Assembly (NCBI GenBank): GCA_050953445.1 | Contig: JBMNMS010000001.1 | Location: 930,001 to 994,000, forward strand | Direction of reading: 5' to 3' | DNA length: 64,000 nucleotides | Source of the DNA: JBMNMS01 sp050953445 | GTDB taxonomy: Bacteria > Bacillota > Clostridia > Peptostreptococcales > Anaerovoracaceae | Shown: positions 1 to 8,517 of the stretch, piece by piece | Position numbering within the stretch: the first letter of the stretch is position 1 | Layout: the number at the start of each line of letters is the position of its first letter | Made by a program: the position numbers and the translations under genes | Notes under the pieces: generated by a model | Seen by the model: the letters and a program-made list of their open reading frames with translations, nothing else | Told to the model about the DNA's origin: nothing | Databases searched by the model: none

Positions 1-1
1 C

Positions 2-646
2 AAACTGGTAATTCAAAAGAATATTCCCATAGCGGCAGGATTAGGAGGAGGGAGTGCCGATGCCGCTGCTGTATTGCATGGGCTTAATTATCTGTGGGGA
101 TTAAACCTCAGTATAGAAAGAATGATGGAGATAGGCGGAAGTTTGGGTTCCGATGTACCATTTTGCGTCATGGGGCAAGCTGCCTTGAATTGGCAGTTGG
201 GTATGATGGGAGAGAAGGTGGCTTCCTGTGGTAGGGCAACGGGCATCGGCAAGACTGTATCTCCTTTACCCCCTCTTAATTCGTGGGTTTTACTAACAAA
301 GCCTGACCTATCCATTTCTACCGGCGAAGTTTATGGAGGACTTGTTTTAGAAAACATAGGGGGAAGGCCGGATAATGATGGTTTAATTGCGGGTTTGGGC
401 AGGGGGGATGCTGAAAGGGTCGCAAGGGCTATGGGAAATGTTTTGGAAGGGGTAACTGCCGGTAAACATCCCATAATTACAAAGATTAAAGAACAAATGG
501 GACAAAATAGGGGAGTGTTAAAGGTTATGATGAGTGGAAGCGGCCCTACTGTCTATGGATTGTTTCGACGGGAGAAGGAAGGGAAAGCCGGGTATGAAAA
601 AATGAGGGAACTCTATCCGGAAACGTTTTTGGTAAAAACCCTATAA
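2..646 (+). CDS. ispE: 4-diphosphocytidyl-2-C-methyl-D-erythritol kinase, 5'-truncated
   Basis: IspE is a cytosolic GHMP kinase that phosphorylates CDP-methylerythritol in the non-mevalonate isoprenoid pathway. The window opens inside the gene: reading from base 2 gives the glycine-rich GHMP ATP-binding motif IPIAAGLGGGSADAAA almost at once, so roughly the first 90 codons lie upstream. The C-terminal part keeps the second GHMP motif MMSGSGPTVYGLF near the end. An internal ATG at 74 is not the true start because the conserved kinase motif lies before it. The next gene is sipL-like and then spoIIR; the same order ispE, sipL, spoIIR region is known from clostridial genomes such as C. difficile (recalled, not checked). 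No convincing terminator follows, only an A/T-rich stem of about six pairs near 634-660. Confidence 0.95.
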   Translation, partial: KLVIQKNIPIAAGLGGGSADAAAVLHGLNYLWGLNLSIERMMEIGGSLGSDVPFCVMGQAALNWQLGMMGEKVASCGRATGIGKTVSPLPPLNSWVLLTKPDLSISTGEVYGGLVLENIGGRPDNDGLIAGLGRGDAERVARAMGNVLEGVTAGKHPIITKIKEQMGQNRGVLKVMMSGSGPTVYGLFRREKEGKAGYEKMRELYPETFLVKTL

Positions 647-683
647 TTATTGTTTTTTTAAGGTGAATTAGTCAATAGGATTG

Positions 684-712
684 TCATATCGGTAAAAGCT
701 TTGGAATACATT
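684..712 (+). promoter_or_regulatory. Candidate sigma-E promoter for the sipL-like gene
   Basis: A -35-like TCATATC (684-690) and a -10-like AATACATT (705-712) are separated by 14 bases. They match the Bacillus sigma-E consensus KMATATT and CATACAHT at six of seven and seven of eight positions with ideal spacing. Transcription would start near 720, giving a leader of about 90 nt. Mother-cell sigma-E control is what is known for sipL in C. difficile, so sequence and context agree. The leader holds a GGGCAC/GTGCCC inverted repeat around 747-780 of unknown relevance. Confidence 0.6.
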
Positions 713-811
713 ACTACCGGGGAGTCCTGCCATCAGGGCTGATCCGGGCACTGGATTGTTATATTGAAGACCGTGCCCCAATACTGTTGTTAAACTGAGG
801 GAGGAATTGTA

Positions 812-3280
812 ATGGATTACAAGGATAAAAAGAAATCTCCGTTTGATCCGACGGTCTACGATAAGTTATATGCGGAATTAAGCAAACAGCAGAAGGAGGA
901 GAGCACGGAGCCTTTGTGGCCGGGATTGTCAAGGCCCGCGGATGAATTTGCAAACACACCTAAGGAGGAAGATGGGGGGGCAATTTCGCAGGGGCAGGTT
1001 TTTACAGAGCAGGAGCTGGAGGATAGGCTAAGAGCCTATGCGGATAGACTGCTTGCATCGGCAAACAGGCTTGCATCTACCGGAGTATCTTATGATTTGT
1101 CAGATGGGGAAATGGTGGAGAAACCGATAGAAAAGCTGAGGCCGGAGCCGGTGCCATCCCCGGTAGCCATACCGGAATTTGAATCGAGACTTGGAAAGAC
1201 GGAGGAATTAGTTTCGGCGGAGGTAAAAGAGGAGCCTGTTGTAGAGGTTTCGGCGGAGGTAAAGGAGGAGCCTGTAGTTGAGGTTTCGGCGGAGGTAAAA
1301 GAGGAGCCAGCTGTTGAGGCTTCGGCGGAGGTAAAGGAGGAGCCTGTTGTAGAGGCTTCGGCGGAGGTAAAAGAGGAGCCAGCTGTTGAGGCTTCGGCGG
1401 AGGTAGAAGAGGAGCCTGTTGTAGAGGTTGTGGCGGAGGTAAAGGAGGAGCCTGTAGTTGAGGTTTCGGCGGAGGTAAAAGAGGAGCCAGCTGTTGAGGC
1501 TTCGGCGGAGGTAAAGGAGGAGCCTGTAGTTGAGGTTTCGGCGGAGGTAGATAATGCCTATACCCCATATATGCCCAAAACTAAAATTAAAGCAACTGCA
1601 CCATTGACTATTCCCAAAAAGGAAAAGCCGGTTACCGCCAGAAAAGAAGGGGGTATATCGGCAGCCACTTCCACAAAGGAACCGGTTAAAATTATCCCAA
1701 TGGCAGGCACTGTAATTAACAAGAATCTTAAATTTGTCAATGCAGGGCCCATGAGGACCATACGCATTACAGTCGAGGAAGATATACTTGTTCCGGATAT
1801 CAAGCCAGATATGTCCTCAATTCTATTTACGGAGGGTAGCTGCCGCATCGGTGAAAATCTAATTTCGTCCGGCTTTGTGGATTTGAAGGAAATTCGTGTT
1901 AACGGTACTCTTCAGGTACAGACCCTTTATATGAGAACCGGGGAAGGTGACAAGGCACCTATCCCAATTGATTCAATCATCCCTTTCAAGGAGGATGTGG
2001 AGGTAAACCTGCCGGCAGGGGGTGAATTGAATATAAAACCCTTATTGGAAAGTTTGGATTACGAGATAATCAATGAAAGAAAATTCAGGATTCGCAGTGT
2101 TATCGCCCTAAATATGAGGGAGTATAATTTGAAGGAGCTCAGCTTTTTTGAAGGTATTGCAGGTGAAGATCTTCAATGCATGAGAAGCCCTGTTAGTTAT
2201 ACGGAGATGTGTTTAAGGAAGAAAGAAACCGTTGAAATTGACCAGGATATGAAATTACGGGATGGGGGAGAAATTAAGGAGATATTGGCTGTTAGGCTGA
2301 ATGTTGCTGAGAATCATAGACAAATAGCTATGGATAAAGCTGTTATCAGCGGCACCTTATATTGTACGATTCTCTATCGAAGCTACGATTCTGAAAAGGA
2401 TACTGAAAGGTTGGAAAATTTCCGTGATAAAGTGGAATTTACACAGTTCATTCAGATCAAAAATGGTGAGATAGATGGTTTGCCTCAGGGAAGCAATTTA
2501 GCTTTTCGAATTAAGGACTTTCGCATAAAGCCAAAGGATGATGATATGGGTGTTTGGAATTCATTTTCCTTATTGGCAGAAATTGAAACGGATCTGGAGC
2601 TATATTACAATCGGGAGATACTGTTGGTAACAGATCTTTACCATCCTGATAAAGATTTGAGCTATGATAGCAGAAGCGAGGAAATTAATAGGCACAGGGG
2701 AAGTGGCAGCGTTGAGGTTATGGCGAGAGAAACCCTCAATATTTCCGAAAACAAGGGGGGCGAAGTTAGTGCAATATTCGTGAACGGTACCCCTAAGATT
2801 GACCGTTCATTTATAGATCAGGGCAGGAGCCAGGCTGAGGGTTATATAGATGTTGTCGTAGCCTGTAGATCCGGTGAAAAGGAAGGCTATCCATTTGTGG
2901 AAAAAATAAAGCTTCCTTTCAGGGCATCCGTAGATATCCCGGATGCAGGTTCCCATATGAGTCCTCAAAGTGAAATTATCTTAAAGGATCTTTGGGTGGA
3001 GAAAATTGGCGGAAGACAGATGGAAGTCAATGCAAGGATGCAATTTAACACAGAGGTTTTAGATAAAGAAAATATAACTCTTATTAGAAATCCAAACTTT
3101 TTGGATGTGGAGGACGAAGGACGTAAAGCCTCCATTGTCCTGTATGTAGCAAGGGATGGAGATGATCTTTGGAAGGTGGCAAAGAAATACAGGGCACCGT
3201 TAGAGAATATAAAAGAGGTGAACCAGTTGGACAGCAAAGCGAAAATTAAAGCAGGAGACAGGATTATAATCCTTCGATAA
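812..3280 (+). CDS. sipL: SipL-like spore coat morphogenetic protein (SPOCS/DUF3794 + LysM) with tandem-repeat N-terminus
   Basis: The C-terminal 500 residues carry three SPOCS (DUF3794) units at about 314-400, 470-550 and 652-730, followed by one LysM domain at about 777-822 (YVARDGDDLWKVAKKY, then VNQLDSKAKIKAGDRI). This is the architecture of clostridial SipL, which binds SpoIVA and localises the spore coat around the forespore. No signal peptide is seen, as expected for a mother-cell cytosolic protein. The N-terminal 300 residues are unusual: an acidic stretch holds nine tandem copies of a 12-residue unit SAEVKEEP(V/A)VE(V/A) at residues 135-242, followed by a lysine/proline-rich linker. 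C. difficile SipL is about 520 residues, so the extra length is nearly all this region. The start at 812 follows GAGGGAGG. Neighbours ispE and spoIIR support the assignment. Confidence 0.88.
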   Translation: MDYKDKKKSPFDPTVYDKLYAELSKQQKEESTEPLWPGLSRPADEFANTPKEEDGGAISQGQVFTEQELEDRLRAYADRLLASANRLASTGVSYDLSDGEMVEKPIEKLRPEPVPSPVAIPEFESRLGKTEELVSAEVKEEPVVEVSAEVKEEPVVEVSAEVKEEPAVEASAEVKEEPVVEASAEVKEEPAVEASAEVEEEPVVEVVAEVKEEPVVEVSAEVKEEPAVEASAEVKEEPVVEVSAEVDNAYTPYMPKTKIKATAPLTIPKKEKPVTARKEGGISAATSTKEPVKIIPMAGTVINKNLKFVNAGPMRTIRITVEEDILVPDIKPDMSSILFTEGSCRIGENLISSGFVDLKEIRVNGTLQVQTLYMRTGEGDKAPIPIDSIIPFKEDVEVNLPAGGELNIKPLLESLDYEIINERKFRIRSVIALNMREYNLKELSFFEGIAGEDLQCMRSPVSYTEMCLRKKETVEIDQDMKLRDGGEIKEILAVRLNVAENHRQIAMDKAVISGTLYCTILYRSYDSEKDTERLENFRDKVEFTQFIQIKNGEIDGLPQGSNLAFRIKDFRIKPKDDDMGVWNSFSLLAEIETDLELYYNREILLVTDLYHPDKDLSYDSRSEEINRHRGSGSVEVMARETLNISENKGGEVSAIFVNGTPKIDRSFIDQGRSQAEGYIDVVVACRSGEKEGYPFVEKIKLPFRASVDIPDAGSHMSPQSEIILKDLWVEKIGGRQMEVNARMQFNTEVLDKENITLIRNPNFLDVEDEGRKASIVLYVARDGDDLWKVAKKYRAPLENIKEVNQLDSKAKIKAGDRIIILR
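1214..1537 (+). repeat. Nine tandem 36-bp coding repeats in the sipL-like gene
   Basis: Nine direct 36-bp units, each beginning TCGGCGGAGGTA, lie in frame and end in a partial tenth copy at 1538. Units vary at a few fixed places (V/A and K/E changes, one S to V), so adjacent copies are very similar but not identical. The reverse strand is open and proline-rich here; that is a consequence of the repeat, not a gene. Confidence 0.95.
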
Positions 3281-3289
3281 TAGGGATTG

Positions 3290-3319
3290 GAATAAACATT
3301 CTTCCTTTTGGTAATAATA
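3290..3319 (+). promoter_or_regulatory. Candidate sigma-F promoter for spoIIR
   Basis: GAATA (3290-3294) and GGTAATAATA (3310-3319) are separated by 15 bases. The -10 fits the sigma-F consensus GGNRANAHTW at every position and the -35 fits GYWTA at four of five. spoIIR is a known forespore sigma-F target in Bacillus, so this is expected. Initiation near 3326 leaves too little leader for an ATG at 3330, which supports the start at 3354. Confidence 0.6.
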
Positions 3320-3353
3320 CTGACAACAGATGGCAAAAAGGAAGGTGTTTTCG

Positions 3354-4028
3354 ATGAAAAAAACTAAATTCCCATTAGGAAGAAAACAATTTATAGCTTT
3401 GTTTTTAATACTCATTGCAATTTTCGCCTATGGAACATGGGTCGGGATGGAGCAATACGATAAGGCAGCCCTTACGAATGAAGACTTTTTGCGGTTTCAT
3501 GTGGTGGCAAATAGCGATTCCAAGGAAGATCAGGAGCTCAAGGAGAAGGTTCGCGACGGGCTTTTGGAGAGGATAAATGATGGTTTGGCCCTGGAAGCTA
3601 TGAGTGGTGTGAAGGGGGACGATAGTTATGTTACCTTGGATATGGAAAAATCCAAGGAATATATAACGGAGAACCTTACTGAGCTTGAAGGGGTAGCCAG
3701 GGATATAATAAGGGATGCCGGTTTTGATTACGATGCTAAGGCCTTTCTTGGTGTAAAGTGGATTCCTCGAAAAACCTATGGAAATATAACCTTTCCCGCA
3801 GGGAATTATCAGGCTTTAAACATAACCATCGGGAAGGGGGCCGGCAAGAATTGGTGGTGCGTTCTTTTCCCCCCCCTCTGCCTGATTGGGGCAGAGGTGC
3901 CGTGGGAAATGAATGATTACTACAAGGATGCTATTGGCACAGATAAATATAGGGAGATTGTAGAAGCTGCCGGAGGTAATGAAAAGCATAAATTGAAACT
4001 GAAATTCAAAACCTTGGAGATGTTTTAG
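3354..4028 (+). CDS. spoIIR: Stage II sporulation protein R
   Basis: SpoIIR is the forespore-made signal protein exported to the intermembrane space, where it triggers SpoIIGA to process pro-sigma-E. The family pattern is clear: an N-terminal membrane/signal segment (about residues 10-27), then LRFHVVANSDSKEDQELKEKVRD, and a C-terminal block with GNYQALNITIGKGAGKNWWCV followed by LFPPLCLI. The 224 residues are normal for the family. An in-frame ATG lies at 3330, but the ATG at 3354 has AAGGAAGGTG eight bases upstream and fits the candidate sigma-F promoter, so I chose it. It lies 73 bp downstream of the sipL-like gene and is followed by its own terminator. Confidence 0.93.
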   Translation: MKKTKFPLGRKQFIALFLILIAIFAYGTWVGMEQYDKAALTNEDFLRFHVVANSDSKEDQELKEKVRDGLLERINDGLALEAMSGVKGDDSYVTLDMEKSKEYITENLTELEGVARDIIRDAGFDYDAKAFLGVKWIPRKTYGNITFPAGNYQALNITIGKGAGKNWWCVLFPPLCLIGAEVPWEMNDYYKDAIGTDKYREIVEAAGGNEKHKLKLKFKTLEMF

Positions 4029-4108
4029 TGATGATTGGGGAAAGTCTGTGATTATATGTTCGATGATTCCTGTATCAGGTGCGGTTAATCTTTCGTTGGG
4101 ATATTGGC

Positions 4109-4143
4109 AAAAAAACTTCAAAAGGTTGCTTTTGGAGTTTTTT
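4109..4143 (+). terminator. Rho-independent terminator after spoIIR
   Basis: A 15-bp stem (4110-4124 with 4129-4143, one G.U pair) closes a GTTG loop. The descending arm itself ends in six T residues. It lies about 80 bp after spoIIR and before pgcA on the same strand. Confidence 0.8.
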
Positions 4144-4218
4144 GTATTCAAAGAAAGACTAAAACATGATAAACTAAATTGATAATAGGGTCTCTCAATT
4201 GTTAGAAAGTAGGGTGTT

Positions 4219-6102
4219 ATGGAAAAGGAAAAATTTGCAGAGGCATTTGAAAAAATGGATAGATGGTTATCCAGAAAGGATTTAAGCCCCAAGCTGAAAA
4301 GAGAGCTTGCCGGTTTGTCGGAGCGGCTTGAAAAGGACTCGGGGGACAAGGAAGTAAAGGAAGAAATCTATGATAGGTTTTACAAGGATTTAGAATTTGG
4401 AACCGGTGGATTGAGGGGGATTTTAGGCGCTGGCACCAACAGGATGAATCTTTACACCGTAAGAAGGGCTACCCAGGGCTTTGCTAATTATCTGAATCAA
4501 ACTTACGGGGGAGGTAAGCCTAATTTGGCAGGCAGCGTTGATAGACCCTCCGCAGCCATTGCTTATGATAGTCGTATATTATCGGATCGCTTTGCTTTGG
4601 AGGCCGCATCCGTATTTATTGCAAATGGCATTAAAGTTTATTTGTATCCGGAGCTTATGCCTACGCCGGCACTGTCCTATGCTGTCCGCTACTATGGATG
4701 TCAGGGAGGAATAATGGTTACGGCAAGCCATAATCCGGCTGAATATAATGGCTACAAGGCATATAATGATACGGGATGTCAGGTGTCCTTGGATGAAGCT
4801 GCCGCAATTTTGAATCATGTGGAAAAGGTGGATATTTTCGATGATGTGAATTTGGCATCTGTGGAATGGGAGCTTTGTCATGAAGGGGCCTTAAAGGACG
4901 AGGATGGAAATATTCTTTTGGAGATAATACCGGACACGGTGGTGGATCTTTATATCGAATCTGTGAAAAAGCAAAGGGTAGGCGGATCCTGCGCAAACCT
5001 GGAGGTAGTATATACCCCCCTAAACGGTACTGGAAACAAACCGGTTCGCAGGGTGCTTTCAGAAATCGGGGTGGGGAAGGTACATGTGGTGCCTGAACAG
5101 GAAAAGCCTGATGGCAATTTTCCCACCTGCCGCTATCCTAATCCAGAAAAAAGGGAGGCTCTGCGCAAGGGGTTGGAGCTCTGCGAAAGGCTAAAAACTC
5201 CTGATCTCCTGTTGGCGACGGATCCGGATTGCGATCGCCTGGGGATAGCTGTAAACATATCTTATGGGAATCCGGTAGGAGGGCCGGCAGCTCTTCTTAG
5301 GGATGAGAATGAGAAGCCTGAGTATGAACTACCTACGGGGAACGAAGTGGGGATTCTTCTCTTAGACTACTTATGCTCAGAGAAGCTGCTTCCGGAAAAT
5401 CCGCTTACTATTAAGACCATCGTATCCAGCGATATGATTTTCGATGTGGCGGCAAACTATGGAGTGGAGGTTAGGCAGGTTCTCACAGGCTTCAAATTCA
5501 TAGGTGACCAAATAAATATTTTAGAACAAAACGGGGAGGAGCAACGATTTATTTTTGGCTTCGAGGAAAGCTATGGCTATCTGGCGGGTACTTATGTAAG
5601 GGATAAGGATGCGGTAAATGCAGCCATGCTGGTTTGTGAAATGGCGGCCCACTATAAAAGGAGGAATAAGAATTTGTTCCATCGTCTGGAGGAACTATAC
5701 AGGAAGTATGGCTATTATCTGGATGATTTGCTCGAGTTTACCTTTATGGGGGCCAAGGGCATGGAGGTCATGGAAAACTTGATGGAGAGGCTTCGCAAGG
5801 AAACACCGGTGCGCATAGGGGATATGAGGTTGGTTTCAAAGGCGGATTACATGGAATCAAAGCTAACTTATCTGGACGAAGAAGGAAAGGCAATGGGTAC
5901 GGATACCATAGATTTACCTGAATCCAATGTGTTTCAGATGAATTTCGATGAGGGAAACCGCATGATAGTAAGACCATCAGGTACGGAGCCAAAGTTAAAG
6001 ATATATATTTCAGCCAGGGCGACCACAAGAGAAAAGGCTGAAGATACGGTGAAAACAATGAAGAAAAAAGCAGAGGAATGGATAGGCCTATGGGCAAAAT
6101 AG
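4219..6102 (+). CDS. pgcA: Phosphoglucomutase/phosphomannomutase (alpha-D-phosphohexomutase)
   Basis: This enzyme interconverts glucose-1-phosphate and glucose-6-phosphate (or the mannose equivalents), supplying sugar nucleotides for envelope polymers. All four family loops are visible: the phosphoserine loop TASHNP with Ser170, the metal-binding DPDCDR at 335-340, the sugar-specificity loop FGFEESYGYLAG near 448-460, and the phosphate-binding loop RPSGTEPKLKIY near 590. The 627 residues are long compared with 450-residue bacterial PMM/PGM enzymes but match the Firmicute PgcA type (about 580). It probably heads a run that continues through hslO, ddl and the protease gene. The substrate preference cannot be read from sequence alone. 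Confidence 0.93.
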   Translation: MEKEKFAEAFEKMDRWLSRKDLSPKLKRELAGLSERLEKDSGDKEVKEEIYDRFYKDLEFGTGGLRGILGAGTNRMNLYTVRRATQGFANYLNQTYGGGKPNLAGSVDRPSAAIAYDSRILSDRFALEAASVFIANGIKVYLYPELMPTPALSYAVRYYGCQGGIMVTASHNPAEYNGYKAYNDTGCQVSLDEAAAILNHVEKVDIFDDVNLASVEWELCHEGALKDEDGNILLEIIPDTVVDLYIESVKKQRVGGSCANLEVVYTPLNGTGNKPVRRVLSEIGVGKVHVVPEQEKPDGNFPTCRYPNPEKREALRKGLELCERLKTPDLLLATDPDCDRLGIAVNISYGNPVGGPAALLRDENEKPEYELPTGNEVGILLLDYLCSEKLLPENPLTIKTIVSSDMIFDVAANYGVEVRQVLTGFKFIGDQINILEQNGEEQRFIFGFEESYGYLAGTYVRDKDAVNAAMLVCEMAAHYKRRNKNLFHRLEELYRKYGYYLDDLLEFTFMGAKGMEVMENLMERLRKETPVRIGDMRLVSKADYMESKLTYLDEEGKAMGTDTIDLPESNVFQMNFDEGNRMIVRPSGTEPKLKIYISARATTREKAEDTVKTMKKKAEEWIGLWAK

Positions 6103-7013
6103 AGGATGTAACACAAAATAATTCCGGCAACGTGCTGGTAGCTTTGGACAGGAGTAAGTCCTATCGTGTCTTTCTAACCATTACAACCGAGATGGCGGAG
6201 AGGGCAGCAAGGATTCATCAGACGACTCCTGTGGCTACGGCTGCTTTGGGGCGGCTTCTTACCGGGGGCGGGCTCATGGGGATTATGATGAAAAATGAAA
6301 ATGATAAACTAACGGTGCAGATAAAAGGTGACGGGCCGGCAGAGGAACTCCTAATAACTGCTAAGGGAGACGGGACCGTTAAGGGCTATATTGCAAATCC
6401 CTATATCGACATTCCTTCACGTAAGGACGGGAAATTAGATGTGGGTAGGGCGGTAGGCACAGGAACGCTGACGGTCATCAAGGACATGGGATTAAAAGAA
6501 CCCTATATGGGCCGTATAGATCTGGTGTCCGGAGAAATAGCCGATGATCTTACAGCATACTTTTTTGTTTCTGAACAGCAGTCTACATCGGTGGCCTTAG
6601 GGGTCAAGGTGGATGTTGACGGAAGTGTGGCAGTATCGGCAGGTATGATAATCCAGATGCTGCCTGATTCCGATCCGGCATCGGTGGATGCTTTAGAAAG
6701 GATGTTAGACACAATGTTGCCATTGACATCCTTAGCGGAGGAGGCAGGGGGGGATATTAACAGGCTTTTGGAAAAGATCTTCGGAGGGATGCCCAAGGAA
6801 TACAGACCTGAGATATTGGCATATAGGAATATAGAGTGGAATTGTGATTGTTCGGTAAGCCGCCTTGAAGGAGTCCTTTTAAGCTTAGGTCATGAAGAAT
6901 TATCCAATATAATAGAGGAGGATGGGCAAGCTGAATTGATTTGCCAGTTTTGTACGAAGGCCTACCATTTTGATAGACAGCATCTTGAAAGAATATTGGA
7001 GGGCGATATATGA
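6090..7013 (+). CDS. hslO: Redox-regulated chaperone Hsp33
   Basis: Hsp33 is a cytosolic holdase activated by oxidative unfolding of its zinc-binding C-terminus. The whole family fold is present, with GNVLVALDRSKSYRVFLTIT at the N-terminus and the zinc site formed by a CDC motif (WNCDCS) and a CQFC motif near the C-terminus. The frame also has an ATG at 6078, 25 bp inside pgcA and only one base from AGAGG; the ATG at 6090 overlaps pgcA by 13 bp and has better spacing, so I prefer it, giving 307 residues. The stop overlaps the ddl start by four bases (ATGA), which indicates coupled translation. Confidence 0.93.
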   Translation: MGKIEDVTQNNSGNVLVALDRSKSYRVFLTITTEMAERAARIHQTTPVATAALGRLLTGGGLMGIMMKNENDKLTVQIKGDGPAEELLITAKGDGTVKGYIANPYIDIPSRKDGKLDVGRAVGTGTLTVIKDMGLKEPYMGRIDLVSGEIADDLTAYFFVSEQQSTSVALGVKVDVDGSVAVSAGMIIQMLPDSDPASVDALERMLDTMLPLTSLAEEAGGDINRLLEKIFGGMPKEYRPEILAYRNIEWNCDCSVSRLEGVLLSLGHEELSNIIEEDGQAELICQFCTKAYHFDRQHLERILEGDI

Positions 7014-8098
7014 GGCTGGGAATAATTTTCGGAGGACGATCGGGGGAACATGAAATCTCATTGCTTTCCGCCGCTTCCGTAGTCCGTACGGTTAAGGGTA
7101 TTAAGGGCACACCTTATGAGCCGGTGACCATAGGTATTACGAAGGAAGGAAAATGGTTGCTTTACGAGGGGCCGGAAGAGTGTATAGAGGATGGAAGTTG
7201 GCAAAGGATAGGGGAGGAAGCTCTTAAAAGGGATCCCCAAAGGTATAGTTTTAGCGTTTTAAGCAGCGGTGGAAAATCCATAAAGGATATAATTGATTTC
7301 GCTCTCCCCATATTACATGGACCATATGGAGAGGATGGAACCATTCAAGGGCTTTTTGAAATGATAGGAATTCCTTACGGCGGCAGCGGTGTTACCGGGT
7401 CTGCATTGGCCATGGATAAGCTAATTGCTAAAGGTTTATTTGACGCATGGGGCATCCCTCAGGTAGAATATAGAGAAGTTATGAGGGAGGAAGTATATGG
7501 AGGTAACGGGCTGAATGGGAGAATAGATGAGATTGAAGGTGATTTGGGATATCCCCTTTTTGTAAAGCCGGCCAATATGGGTTCCAGTGTTGGTATAAAC
7601 AAGGCGACAAACAGGGAGGAATTAATAGGTGCATTAAAAACAGCGGCAGAATATGACAGGCGATTGGTTGTGGAAAGGGGGATAGATGTTAGAGAGCTTG
7701 AAATTGGAGTTTTAGGGAATTATGAGCCTAAGGTGTCAGCGATAGGGGAAATAATACCTTCCAAAGAATTTTACGATTATACTGCAAAGTATTTAGATGG
7801 TGGGAAGTCGGATCTTTGTATTCCTGCGGATATTTCCCGGGAAATTGAAGAAAAGTTGAAGGTTTTGGCGATAAAGGCATATAAGGTGTTGGATTGCGCC
7901 GGTTTTGCCAGAGTAGATTTTTTTATGGATAAAAAAACGGGTGAAGTATACGTAAATGAAATAAACAGCATACCCGGATTTACGAGATTTAGCATGTTTC
8001 CAAGATTATGGGAAGCGGCAGGGGTTTCCTATCCGGAGCAAATAGAGAGGATAATAGAACTGGGATATGAAAGATATAATGCTAAAAATCATCGGTAA
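7010..8098 (+). CDS. ddl: D-alanine--D-alanine ligase
   Basis: Ddl is a cytosolic ATP-grasp enzyme that makes the D-Ala-D-Ala terminus of peptidoglycan precursors. The start is typical (GIIFGGRSGEHEISLLSA), followed by GPYGEDGTIQGL, the ATP-grasp lysine region FVKPANMGSSVGI and the metal-binding end VNEINSIPGFT. At 362 residues it has the usual length. The ATGA overlap with hslO and the overlap of its last codons with the following DUF1934 gene point to one transcript. A later gene in the window encodes an S11 D,D-carboxypeptidase acting on the same dipeptide end. Confidence 0.95.
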   Translation: MRLGIIFGGRSGEHEISLLSAASVVRTVKGIKGTPYEPVTIGITKEGKWLLYEGPEECIEDGSWQRIGEEALKRDPQRYSFSVLSSGGKSIKDIIDFALPILHGPYGEDGTIQGLFEMIGIPYGGSGVTGSALAMDKLIAKGLFDAWGIPQVEYREVMREEVYGGNGLNGRIDEIEGDLGYPLFVKPANMGSSVGINKATNREELIGALKTAAEYDRRLVVERGIDVRELEIGVLGNYEPKVSAIGEIIPSKEFYDYTAKYLDGGKSDLCIPADISREIEEKLKVLAIKAYKVLDCAGFARVDFFMDKKTGEVYVNEINSIPGFTRFSMFPRLWEAAGVSYPEQIERIIELGYERYNAKNHR

Positions 8099-8498
8099 AC
8101 AGATTTTAAATGATTCCGGTGAGGAGGAAAGGATGGAATTTGTTACGGAAGGTCGATACGATGTCAGAGATGGATCGGTCTATTTGTCGTATGATGAAAG
8201 TGATTTTTCCGGAATGGAGGGTTGCGTAACAAGTCTTGTGATTACCGGTGATCGGGTGGAGATGATCCGAACCGGGGAGGGCTACATAGGGGAGACTGAA
8301 ATGGAGTTTGAGAAGGGTAAGCGTTTTAAAAGTCACTATGAAACACCCTTTGGGTCTGTAGAGATGGAGGTCCTTACCAATGAAGTGATAAACAATCTTC
8401 ATGAATCTGAGCCCAAGGGCTCTTTGGCTATAGATTATCACGTAAGCCTGAGAGGGCTTTCCGAAGGAAGAAGCCTTTTGAATATTGAAATCATGTAG
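8079..8498 (+). CDS. DUF1934 family beta-barrel protein (YwiB-like)
   Basis: This small cytosolic protein matches the DUF1934/YwiB family, a calycin-like beta-barrel of unknown role. The features used are the beta-strand alternation, the central EMIRTGEGYIGETEMEFEKG and the ending VSLRGLSEGRSLLNIEI. Two in-frame starts overlap the end of ddl, at 8067 and 8079; neither has a strong ribosome site. I chose 8079 because MLKIIGKQIL better resembles family starts. Lying between ddl and the protease gene, it is probably co-transcribed. Function is not inferred. Confidence 0.75.
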   Translation: MLKIIGKQILNDSGEEERMEFVTEGRYDVRDGSVYLSYDESDFSGMEGCVTSLVITGDRVEMIRTGEGYIGETEMEFEKGKRFKSHYETPFGSVEMEVLTNEVINNLHESEPKGSLAIDYHVSLRGLSEGRSLLNIEIM

Positions 8499-8517
8499 GA
8501 GAAAGGGAGGTAGAGTT

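Noticed and set aside
1077..1568. Proline-rich 163-residue frame opposite the sipL repeat
   Set aside because: It is the reverse reading of the 36-bp repeat, has no ribosome site, and lies wholly inside a well-supported gene.
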